Positions 54,049-64,000 of a DNA stretch of 64,000 nt are shown piece after piece (the first letter of the stretch is position 1; every line of letters begins with the position of its first letter). The position numbers were made by a program, and so were the translations under genes. This stretch comes from Auanema rhodensis (taxonomy: Eukaryota; Nematoda; Chromadorea; Rhabditida; Rhabditidae), in the NCBI GenBank assembly GCA_964057225.1, contig OZ059898.1:16965267-17029266 (forward strand). The letters run 5' to 3'. Under the pieces are notes generated by a model that ran no database searches, was not told the DNA's origin, and saw only the letters and a list, made by a program, of their open reading frames with translations.

Positions 54049-54750
54049 CATTTTTCAAACGATCATAACTAATTTTTGTATTAAGCGTTTCTTAATGTAG
54101 TATAATGCATTCGATGCGGATTTTTAAGCTGCGTCGATCTGTGTTATCAGATTTGCGCTAGCTTAAAAATGCACCGAGATATGAACTGATATAAGTTCAC
54201 ACTTATATCCTCGATTTTCACCCTGAAGAATTATTTTTTTCGTTGAATAACATTGTCCATCGTCTTTGCCTTGAAAAAAGGAATCTAAAAACATCTACTT
54301 TTTGCTAAATTATTTTGAAATTTTTCGAAAAAATTTTTGTCAAAATGTTTTTGGAAGCAATGTTGAGTGTACATGGAAACTCAACATACACTAATGCATC
54401 ATTTTTCAAACGATCATAACTAATTTTTGTATTAAGCGTTTCTCAATGTAGTATAGTGCATTCGATGCGGATTTTTAAACTGCGTCGATCTGTGTTATCA
54501 AATTTGCGCTAGCTTAAAAATGCACCGAGATATCAACTGATATAAGTTCACACTTATATCCTCGATTTTCACCCTGAAGAAATAATTTTTTCGTTGAATA
54601 ACATTGTCCATCGTCTTTGCCTTGAAAAAAGGAATCTAAAAACATCTACTTTTTGCTAAATTATTCTGAAATTTTTCGAAAAAATTTTTGTCAAAATGTT
54701 TTTGGAAGCAATGTTGAGTGTACATGGAAACTCAACATACACTAATGCAT
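54049..54750. repeat. E (T45) and B/A hybrid monomers
   Basis: 54049 is E-like with T45 and TATAATGCATTCG but has G233 and T267. 54400 is the B/A hybrid type (A80 with A102, A183/A186) also found at 35801, 38258, 41417, 42470 and 43874. Confidence 0.8.
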
Positions 54751-56154
54751 CATTTTTCAAACGATCATAACTAATTTTTGTATTAAGCGTTTCTCAATGT
54801 AGTATAGTGCATTCGATGCGGATTTTTAAACTGCGTCGATCTGTGTTATCAGATTTGCGCTAGCTTAAAAATGCACCGAGATATGAACTGATATAAGTTC
54901 ACACTTATATCCTCGATTTTCACCCTGAAGAATTATTTTTTTCGTTGAATAACATTGTCCATCGTCTTTGCCTTGAAAAAAGAAATCTAAAAACATCTAC
55001 TTTTTGCTAAATTATTCTGAAATTTTTCGAAAAAATTTTTGTCAAAATGTTTTTGGAAGCAATGTTGAGTGTACATGGAAACTCAACATACACTAATGCA
55101 TCATTTTTCAAACGATCATAACTAATTTTTGTATTAAGCGTTTCTCAATGTAGTATAGTGCATTCGATGCGGATTTTCAAGCTGCGTCGATCTGTGTTAT
55201 CAGATTTTCGCTAGCTTAAAAATGCACCGAGATATGAACTGATATAAGTTCACACTTATATCCTCGATTTTCACCCTGAAGAATTATTTTTTTCGTTGAA
55301 TAACATTGTCCATCGTCTTTGCCTTGAAAAAAGAAATCTAAAAACATCTACTTTTTGCTAAATTATTCTGAAATTTTTCGAAAAAATTTTTGTCAAAATG
55401 TTTTTGGAAGCAATGTTGAGTGTACATGGAAACTCAACATACACTAATGCATCATTTTTCAAACGATCATAACTAATTTTTGTATTAAGCGTTTCTCAAT
55501 GTAGTATAGTGCATTCGATGCGGATTTTTAAACTGCGTCGATCTGTGTTATCAGATTTGCGCTAGCTTAAAAATGCACCGAGATATGAACTGATATAAGT
55601 TCACACTTATATCCTCGATTTTCACCCTGAAGAATTATTTTTTTCGTTGAATAACATTGTCCATCGTCTTTGCCTTGAAAAAAGAAATCTAAAAACATCT
55701 ACTTTTTGCTAAATTATTCTGAAATTTTTCGAAAAAATTTTTGTCAAAATGTTTTTGGAAGCAATGTTGAGTGTACATGGAAACTCAACATACACTAATG
55801 CATCATTTTTCAAACGATCATAACTAATTTTTGTATTAAGCGTTTCTCAATGTAGTATAGTGCATTCGATGCGGATTTTCAAGCTGCGTCGATCTGTGTT
55901 ATCAGATTTTCGCTAGCTTTAAAATGCACCGAGATATGAACTGATATAAGTTCACACTTATATCCTCGATTTTCACCCTGAAGAATTATTTTTTTCGTTG
56001 AATAACATTGTCCATCGTCTTTGCCTTGAAAAAAGAAATCTAAAAACATCTACTTTTTGCTAAATTATTCTGAAATTTTTCGAAAAAATTTTTGTCAAAA
56101 TGTTTTTGGAAGCAATGTTGAGTGTACATGGAAACTCAACATACACTACTGCAT
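54751..56154. repeat. B-G dimer (702 bp) repeated, A233 form
   Basis: 54751 B, 55102 G, 55453 B, 55804 G, all with A233. The last carries CTAGCTTTAAAATG and ends CACTACTGCATC, both private. It differs from the dimer pair at 9476, whose G monomers have G233. Confidence 0.85.
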
Positions 56155-56856
56155 CATTTTTCAAACGATCATAACTAATTTTTGTATTAAGCGTTTCTCA
56201 ATGTAGTATAGTGCATTCGATGCGGATTTTCAAGCTGCGTCGATCTGTGTTATCAGATTTTCGTTAGCTTAAAAATGCACCGAGATATCAACTGATATAA
56301 GTTCACACTTATATCCTCGATTTTCACCCTGAAGAATTAATTTTTTCGTTGAATAACATTGTCCATCGTCTTTGCCTTGAAAAAAGGAATCTAAAAACAT
56401 CTACTTTTTGCTAAATTATTCTGAAATTTTTCGAAAAAATTTTTGTCAAAATGTTTTTGGAAGCAATGTTGAGTGTACATGGAAACTCAACATACACTAA
56501 TGCATCATTTTTCAAACGATCATAACTAATTTTTGTATTAAGCGTTTCTCAATGTAGTATAGTGCATTCGATGCGGATTTTTAAGCTGCGTCGATCTGTG
56601 TTATCAGATTTGCGCTAGCTTAAAAATGCACCGAGATATGAACTGATATAAGTTCACACTTATATCCTCGATTTTCACCCTGAAGAATTATTTTTTTCGT
56701 TGAATAACATTGTCCATCGTCTTTGCCTTGAAAAAAGAAATCTAAAAACATCTACTTTTTGCTAAATTATTCTGAAATTTTTCGAAAAAATTTTTGTCAA
56801 AATGTTTTTGGAAGCAATGTTGAGTGTACATGGAAACTCAACATACACTAATGCAT
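56155..56856. repeat. Class C then class E monomer
   Basis: 56155 has ATTTTCGTTAG and AATTAATTT (C); it is the last class C copy in the window. 56506 is class E. Confidence 0.82.
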
Positions 56857-59800
56857 CATTTTTCAAACGATCATAACTAATTTTTGTATTAAGCGTTTCT
56901 CAATGTAGTATAGTGCATTCGATGCCGATTTTCAAGCTGCGTCGATCTGTGTTATCAGATTTTCGCTAGCTTAAAAATGCACCGAGATATCAACTGATAT
57001 AAGTTCACACTTATATCCTCGATTTTCACTCTGAAGAATTAATTTTTTCGTTGAATAACATTGTCCATCGTCTTTGCCTTGAAAAAAGGAATCTAAAAAC
57101 ATCTACTTTTTGCTAAATTATTTTGAAGTTTTTCGAAAAAATTTTTGTCAAAATGTTTTTGGAAGCAATGTTGAGTGTACATGGAAACTCAACATACACT
57201 AATGCATCATTTTTCAAACGATCATAACTAATTTTTGTATTAAGCGTTTCTCAATGTAGTATAGTGCATTCGATGCGGATTTTCAAGCTGCGTCGATCTG
57301 TGTTATCAGATTTGCGCTAGCTTAAAAATGCACCGAGATATGAACTGATATAAGTTCACACTTATATCCTCGATTTTCACCCTGAAGAATTATTTTTTTC
57401 GTTGAATAACATTGTCCATCGTCTTTGCCTTGAAAAAAGAAATCTAAAAACATCTACTTTTTGCTAAATTATTCTGAAATTTTTCGAAAAAATTTTTGTC
57501 AAAATGTTTTTGGAAGCAATGTTGAGTGTACATGGAAACTCAACATACACTAATGCATCATTTTTCAAACGATCATAACTAATTTTTGTATTAAGCGTTT
57601 CTCAATGTAGTATAGTGCATTCGATGCCGATTTTCAAGCTGCGTCGATCTGTGTTATCAGATTTTCGCTAGCTTAAAAATGCACCGAGATATCAACTGAT
57701 ATAAGTTCACACTTATATCCTCGATTTTCACTCTGAAGAATTAATTTTTTCGTTGAATAACATTGTCCATCGTCTTTGCCTTGAAAAAAGGAATCTAAAA
57801 ACATCTACTTTTTGCTAAATTATTTTGAAGTTTTTCGAAAAAATTTTTGTCAAAATGTTTTTGGAAGCAATGTTGAGTGTACATGGAAACTCAACATACA
57901 CTAATGCATCATTTTTCAAACGATCATAACTAATTTTTGTATTAAGCGTTTCTCAATGTAGTATAGTGCATTCGATGCGGATTTTCAAGCTGCGTCGATC
58001 TGTGTTATCAGATTTTCGCTAGCTTAAAAATGCACCGAGATATCAACTGATATAAGTTCACACTTATATCCTCGATTTTCACCCTGAAGAATTAATTTTT
58101 TCGTTGAATAACATTGTCCATCGTCTTTGCCTTGAAAAAAGGAATCTAAAAACATCTACTTTTTGCTAAATTATTTTGAAGTTTTTCGAAAAAATTTTTG
58201 TCAAAATGTTTTTGGAAGCAATGTTGAGTGTACATGGAAACTCAACATACACTAATGCATCATTTTTCAAACGATCATAACTAATTTTTGTATTAAGCGT
58301 TTCTCAATGTAGTATAGTGCATTCGATGCGGATTTTTAAGCTGCGTCGATCTGTGTTATCAGATTTGCGCTAGCTTAAAAATGCACCGAGATATGAACTG
58401 ATATAAGTTCACACTTATATCCTCGATTTTCACCCTGAAGAATTATTTTTTTCGTTGAATAACATTGTCCATCGTCTTTGCCTTGAAAAAAGAAATCTAA
58501 AAACATCTACTTTTTGCTAAATTATTCTGAAATTTTTCGAAAAAATTTTTGTCAAAATGTTTTTGGAAGCAATGTTGAGTGTACATGGAAACTCAACATA
58601 CACTAATGCATCATTTTTCAAACGATCATAACTAATTTTTGTATTAAGCGTTTCTCAATGTAGTATAGTGCATTCGATGCCGATTTTCAAGCTGCGTCGA
58701 TCTGTGTTATCAGATTTTCGCTAGCTTAAAAATGCACCGAGATATCAACTGATATAAGTTCACACTTATATCCTCGATTTTCACTCTGAAGAATTAATTT
58801 TTTCGTTGAATAACATTGTCCATCGTCTTTGCCTTGAAAAAAGGAATCTAAAAACATCTACTTTTTGCTAAATTATTTTGAAGTTTTTCGAAAAAATTTT
58901 TGTCAAAATGTTTTTGGAAGCAATGTTGAGTGTACATGGAAACTCAACATACACTAATGCATCATTTTTCAAACGATCATAACTAATTTTTGTATTAAGC
59001 GTTTCTCAATGTAGTATAGTGCATTCGATGCGGATTTTCAAGCTGCGTCGATCTGTGTTATCAGATTTGCGCTAGCTTAAAAATGCACCGAGATATGAAC
59101 TGATATAAGTTCACACTTATATCCTCGATTTTCACCCTGAAGAATTATTTTTTTCGTTGAATAACATTGTCCATCGTCTTTGCCTTGAAAAAAGAAATCT
59201 AAAAACATCTACTTTTTGCTAAATTATTCTGAAATTTTTCGAAAAAATTTTTGTCAAAATGTTTTTGGAAGCAATGTTGAGTGTACATGGAAACTCAACA
59301 TACACTAATGCATCATTTTTCAAACGATCATAACTAATTTTTGTATTAAGCGTTTCTCAATGTAGTATAGTGCATTCGATGCCGATTTTCAAGCTGCGTC
59401 GATCTGTGTTATCAGATTTTCGCTAGCTTAAAAATGCACCGAGATATCAACTGATATAAGTTCACACTTATATCCTCGATTTTCACTCTGAAGAATTAAT
59501 TTTTTCGTTGAATAACATTGTCCATCGTCTTTGCCTTGAAAAAAGGAATCTAAAAACATCTACTTTTTGCTAAATTATTTTGAAGTTTTTCGAAAAAATT
59601 TTTGTCAAAATGTTTTTGGAAGCAATGTTGAGTGTACATGGAAACTCAACATACACTAATGCATCATTTTTCAAACGATCATAACTAATTTTTGTATTAA
59701 GCGTTTCTCAATGTAGTATAGTGCATTCGATGCGGATTTTCAAGCTGCGTCGATCTGTGTTATCAGATTTTCGCTAGCTTAAAAATGCACCGAGATATCA

Positions 59801-60366
59801 ACTGATATAAGTTCACACTTATATCCTCGATTTTCACCCTGAAGAATTAATTTTTTCGTTGAATAACATTGTCCATCGTCTTTGCCTTGAAAAAAGGAAT
59901 CTAAAAACATCTACTTTTTGCTAAATTATTTTGAAGTTTTTCGAAAAAATTTTTGTCAAAATGTTTTTGGAAGCAATGTTGAGTGTACATGGAAACTCAA
60001 CATACACTAATGCATCATTTTTCAAACGATCATAACTAATTTTTGTATTAAGCGTTTCTCAATGTAGTATAGTGCATTCGATGCGGATTTTTAAGCTGCG
60101 TCGATCTGTGTTATCAGATTTGCGCTAGCTTAAAAATGCACCGAGATATGAACTGATATAAGTTCACACTTATATCCTCGATTTTCACCCTGAAGAATTA
60201 TTTTTTTCGTTGAATAACATTGTCCATCGTCTTTGCCTTGAAAAAAGAAATCTAAAAACATCTACTTTTTGCTAAATTATTCTGAAATTTTTCGAAAAAA
60301 TTTTTGTCAAAATGTTTTTGGAAGCAATGTTGAGTGTACATGGAAACTCAACATACACTAATGCAT
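56857..60366. repeat. Right-hand 5-mer HOR (1755 bp), two copies
   Basis: Copy 1: F with C70 and CACTCTG (56857), D/E-like (57208), F (57559), F-like without C70 (57910), E (58261). Copy 2: 58612, 58963, 59314, 59665, 60016 in the same order. I saw no difference. It has the same length as the 5-mer at 3158 but a completely different composition, so the shared period is five monomers and not common descent. Confidence 0.9.
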
Positions 60367-63300
60367 CATTTTTCAAACGATCATAACTAATTTTTGTATT
60401 AAGCGTTTCTCAATGTAGTATAGTGCATTCGATGCGGATTTTCAAGCTGCGTCGATCTGTGTTATCAGATTTTCGCTAGCTTAAAAATGCACCGAGATAT
60501 CAACTGATATAAGTTCACACTTATATCCTCGATTTTCACCCTGAAGAATTAATTTTTTCGTTGAATAACATTGTCCATCGTCTTTGCCTTGAAAAAAGGA
60601 ATCTAAAAACATCTACTTTTTGCTAAATTATTCTGAAATTTTTCGAAAAAATTTTTGTCAAAATGTTTTTGGAAGCAATGTTGAGTGTACATGGAAACTC
60701 AACATACACTAATGCATCATTTTTCAAACGATCATAACTAATTTTTGTATTAAGCGTTTCTCAATGTAGTATAGTGCATTCGATGCGGATTTTTAAGCTG
60801 CGTCGATCTGTGTTATCAGATTTGCGCTAGCTTAAAAATGCACCGAGATATGAACTGATATAAGTTCACACTTATATCCTCGATTTTCACCCTGAAGAAT
60901 TATTTTTTTCGTTGAATAACATTGTCCATCGTCTTTGCCTTGAAAAAAGAAATCTAAAAACATCTACTTTTTGCTAAATTATTCTGAAATTTTTCGAAAA
61001 AATTTTTGTCAAAATGTTTTTGGAAGCAATGTTGAGTGTACATGGAAACTCAACATACACTAATGCATCATTTTTCAAACGATCATAACTAATTTTTGTA
61101 TTAAGCGTTTCTCAATGTAGTATAGTGCATTCGATGCGGATTTTCAAGCTGCGTCGATCTGTGTTATCAGATTTGCGCTAGCTTAAAAATGCACCGAGAT
61201 ATGAACTGATATAAGTTCACACTTATATCCTCGATTTTCACCCTGAAGAATTATTTTTTTCGTTGAATAACATTGTCCATCGTCTTTGCCTTGAAAAAAG
61301 AAATCTAAAAACATCTACTTTTTGCTAAATTATTCTGAAATTTTTCGAAAAAATTTTTGTCAAAATGTTTTTGGAAGCAATGTTGAGTGTACATGGAAAC
61401 TCAACATACACTAATGCATCATTTTTCAAACGATCATAACTAATTTTTGTATTAAGCGTTTCTCAATGTAGTATAGTGCATTCGATGCCGATTTTCAAGC
61501 TGCGTCGATCTGTGTTATCAGATTTTCGCTAGCTTAAAAATGCACCGAGATATCAACTGATATAAGTTCACACTTATATCCTCGATTTTCACTCTGAAGA
61601 ATTAATTTTTTCGTTGAATAACATTGTCCATCGTCTTTGCCTTGAAAAAAGGAATCTAAAAACATCTACTTTTTGCTAAATTATTTTGAAGTTTTTCGAA
61701 AAAATTTTTGTCAAAATGTTTTTGGAAGCAATGTTGAGTGTACATGGAAACTCAACATACACTAATGCATCATTTTTCAAACGATCATAACTAATTTTTG
61801 TATTAAGCGTTTCTCAATGTAGTATAGTGCATTCGATGCGGATTTTCAAGCTGCGTCGATCTGTGTTATCAGATTTTCGCTAGCTTAAAAATGCACCGAG
61901 ATATCAACTGATATAAGTTCACACTTATATCCTCGATTTTCACCCTGAAGAATTAATTTTTTCGTTGAATAACATTGTCCATCGTCTTTGCCTTGAAAAA
62001 AGGAATCTAAAAACATCTACTTTTTGCTAAATTATTTTGAAGTTTTTCGAAAAAATTTTTGTCAAAATGTTTTTGGAAGCAATGTTGAGTGTACATGGAA
62101 ACTCAACATACACTAATGCATCATTTTTCAAACGATCATAACTAATTTTTGTATTAAGCGTTTCTCAATGTAGTATAGTGCATTCGATGCGGATTTTTAA
62201 GCTGCGTCGATCTGTGTTATCAGATTTGCGCTAGCTTAAAAATGCACCGAGATATGAACTGATATAAGTTCACACTTATATCCTCGATTTTCACCCTGAA
62301 GAATTATTTTTTTCGTTGAATAACATTGTCCATCGTCTTTGCCTTGAAAAAAGAAATCTAAAAACATCTACTTTTTGCTAAATTATTCTGAAATTTTTCG
62401 AAAAAATTTTTGTCAAAATGTTTTTGGAAGCAATGTTGAGTGTACATGGAAACTCAACATACACTAATGCATCATTTTTCAAACGATCATAACTAATTTT
62501 TGTATTAAGCGTTTCTCAATGTAGTATAGTGCATTCGATGCGGATTTTCAAGCTGCGTCGATCTGTGTTATCAGATTTTCGCTAGCTTAAAAATGCACCG
62601 AGATATCAACTGATATAAGTTCACACTTATATCCTCGATTTTCACCCTGAAGAATTAATTTTTTCGTTGAATAACATTGTCCATCGTCTTTGCCTTGAAA
62701 AAAGGAATCTAAAAACATCTACTTTTTGCTAAATTATTCTGAAATTTTTCGAAAAAATTTTTGTCAAAATGTTTTTGGAAGCAATGTTGAGTGTACATGG
62801 AAACTCAACATACACTAATGCATCATTTTTCAAACGATCATAACTAATTTTTGTATTAAGCGTTTCTCAATGTAGTATAGTGCATTCGATGCGGATTTTT
62901 AAGCTGCGTCGATCTGTGTTATCAGATTTGCGCTAGCTTAAAAATGCACCGAGATATGAACTGATATAAGTTCACACTTATATCCTCGATTTTCACCCTG
63001 AAGAATTATTTTTTTCGTTGAATAACATTGTCCATCGTCTTTGCCTTGAAAAAAGAAATCTAAAAACATCTACTTTTTGCTAAATTATTCTGAAATTTTT
63101 CGAAAAAATTTTTGTCAAAATGTTTTTGGAAGCAATGTTGAGTGTACATGGAAACTCAACATACACTAATGCATCATTTTTCAAACGATCATAACTAATT
63201 TTTGTATTAAGCGTTTCTCAATGTAGTACAGTGCATTCGATGCCGATTTTCAAGCTGCGTCGATCTGTGTTATCAGATTTTCGCTAGCTTAAAAATGCAC

Positions 63301-64000
63301 CGAGATATCAACTGATATAAGTTCACACTTATATCCTCGATTTTCACCCTGAAGAATTAATTTTTTCGTTGAATAACATTGTCCATCGTCTTTGCCTTGA
63401 AAAAAGGAATCTAAAAACATCTACTTTTTGCTAAATTATTCTGAAATTTTTCGAAAAAATTTTTGTCAAAATGTTTTTGGAAGCAATGTTGAGTGTACAT
63501 GGAAACTCAACATACACTAATGCATCATTTTTCAAACGATCATAACTAATTTTTGTATTAAGCGTTTCTCAATGTAGTATAGTGCATTCGATGCGGATTT
63601 TTAAGCTGCGTCGATCTGTGTTATCAGATTTGCGCTAGCTTAAAAATGCACCGAGATATGAACTGATATAAGTTCACACTTATATCCTCGATTTTCACCC
63701 TGAAGAATTATTTTTTTCGTTGAATAACATTGTCCATCGTCTTTGCCTTGAAAAAAGAAATCTAAAAACATCTATTTTTTGCTAAATTATTCTGAAATTT
63801 TTCGAAAAAATTTTTGTCAAAATGTTTTTGGAAGCAATGTTGAGTGTACATGGAAACTCAACATACACTAATGCATCATTTTTCAAACGATCATAACTAA
63901 TTTTTGTATTAAGCGTTTCTCAATGTAGTACAGTGCATTCGATGCCGATTTTCAAGCTGCGTCGATCTGTGTTATCAGATTTTCGCTAGCTTAAAAATGC
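60367..64000. repeat. F/E-rich segment to the window edge
   Basis: 60367 F-like, 60718 E, 61069 D/E-like, 61420 F with CACTCTG, 61771 F-like, 62122 E, 62473 F-like, 62824 E, 63175 F with GTACAGTG, 63526 E (CTATTTTTTGC), 63877 partial F. The run 61420-63525 is collinear with 45980-48085 and 49137-51242 but lacks their GCATCGAG and AAGATAACAC marks, so it may be the less derived version. 60367-61068 and 62473-63174 start alike, 2106 bp apart. Confidence 0.85.
63877..64000. repeat. Partial class F monomer at the right edge
   Basis: The first 124 bases of a monomer with GTACAGTG, C70, C77 and ATTTTCGCTAG. It is cut by the window end; nothing suggests that the array stops here. Confidence 0.95.

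Larger units (their letters stand above)
1..64000. repeat. Satellite DNA array, 351-bp monomer, head to tail
   Basis: The marker CATTTTTCAA (or its close variants) recurs at 1, 351, 702, 1053, 1403, 1754, 2105 and then every 351 bp. The only departures are monomers of 350, 352 or 349 bp, and the last start is 63877. This gives 182 full monomers and a 124-base partial one. All lie in the same orientation and I found no inserted unique sequence. Neighbouring monomers differ at a limited set of sites, so identity is very high by eye. G+C is about 32% in the monomer I counted. Long homogeneous arrays like this are known from centromeric and pericentromeric heterochromatin of eukaryotes; the location here is inferred. 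The length of 351 bp is near two nucleosome repeats, which is common for satellites but proves nothing. I do not recognise the family by name. Confidence 0.99.

Noticed and set aside
1-64000. Long open reading frames through the array, since 351 is divisible by 3
   Set aside because: Each frame on both strands meets a stop in the first 50 bases of the monomer (forward TAA at 18 and 22, TAG at 50; reverse stops at 7, 15 and 44). The variants CTTAATG and TTTTTCAATG keep a reverse stop at 44. No frame can exceed about 117 codons.
1-64000. CRISPR array
   Set aside because: The whole 351-bp unit is repeated. There are no short repeats separated by unique spacers and no cas-like genes.
1-64000. 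Telomeric or ribosomal intergenic spacer repeat
   Set aside because: There is no short telomere motif and no rRNA sequence anywhere, and the unit is a uniform 351 bp over 64 kb.
1-64000. A previously undescribed gene system hidden in the window
   Set aside because: No part of the window departs from the satellite monomer, so there is no room for genes or accessory cassettes. The interest is in repeat structure only.

Overview
The window is one uninterrupted tandem array of a satellite DNA. It holds 182 complete monomers plus a final 124-base partial one, all head to tail on the same strand, and no other kind of sequence. The usual monomer is 351 bp. The exceptions are 350 bp (starts 1, 1053, 33696), 352 bp (23165) and 349 bp (48086, 51243). 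I placed the arbitrary phase at the C of CATTTTTCAA, which is also base 1. One monomer counted by hand (bases 361-711) is about 32% G+C with 12 CpG, so CpG is not depleted. All six reading frames carry stops in essentially every monomer, so there are no genes. I saw no tRNA, rRNA, transposon, CRISPR or unique sequence. Both window edges lie inside the array, so its true length exceeds 64 kb.

Such an array points to a eukaryote, in centromeric, pericentromeric or other heterochromatin. AT-richness without CpG depletion would suit an insect or other arthropod, but this is a low-confidence inference: I do not recognise the family and nothing in the window fixes the species.

Monomers fall into recurring classes set by shared variant sites (monomer numbering). 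A: T64, A102, A183/A186. B: A80, G135, T183/T186, A233. C: C77, T107, T110, T183/A186. D: C77, C135, T193, G227, T267. E: T77/G80, G107, G135, T183/T186, A233. F: usually C70, with C77, T107, C110, C135, A186, and often T267 with G272. G: C77, T107, C110, G135, T186. H: G100 and GCTTTG. I: E-like but C135 and G233, with T at about 313. Runs of classes recur as higher-order repeats (HORs).

Layout: 1-3157 mixed; 3158-8422 a 5-mer (1755 bp) twice plus a rearranged third copy; 8423-11230 mixed with a B-G dimer pair; 11231-22111 a 17-mer (5967 bp) and 14/17 of its second copy; 22112-25622 mixed; 25623-31238 an 8-mer (2808 bp) twice; 31239-33344 a 3-mer (1053 bp) twice; 33345-45628 related 7-mer and 16-mer spaced blocks; 45629-51942 a 9-mer (3157 bp) twice with no difference that I could see; 51943-56856 mixed with two more B-G dimer pairs; 56857-60366 another 5-mer (1755 bp) twice; 60367-64000 related F/E monomers. 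Class A dominates the left and is absent after 52644. The C70 variant is concentrated right of 45 kb.

The array looks shaped by unequal crossing-over and gene conversion: local segment duplications, hybrid monomers, and rare variants shared by duplicated blocks. Each monomer also carries three dyads and a 12-bp palindrome, and about 90 bp around the monomer junction hardly vary.
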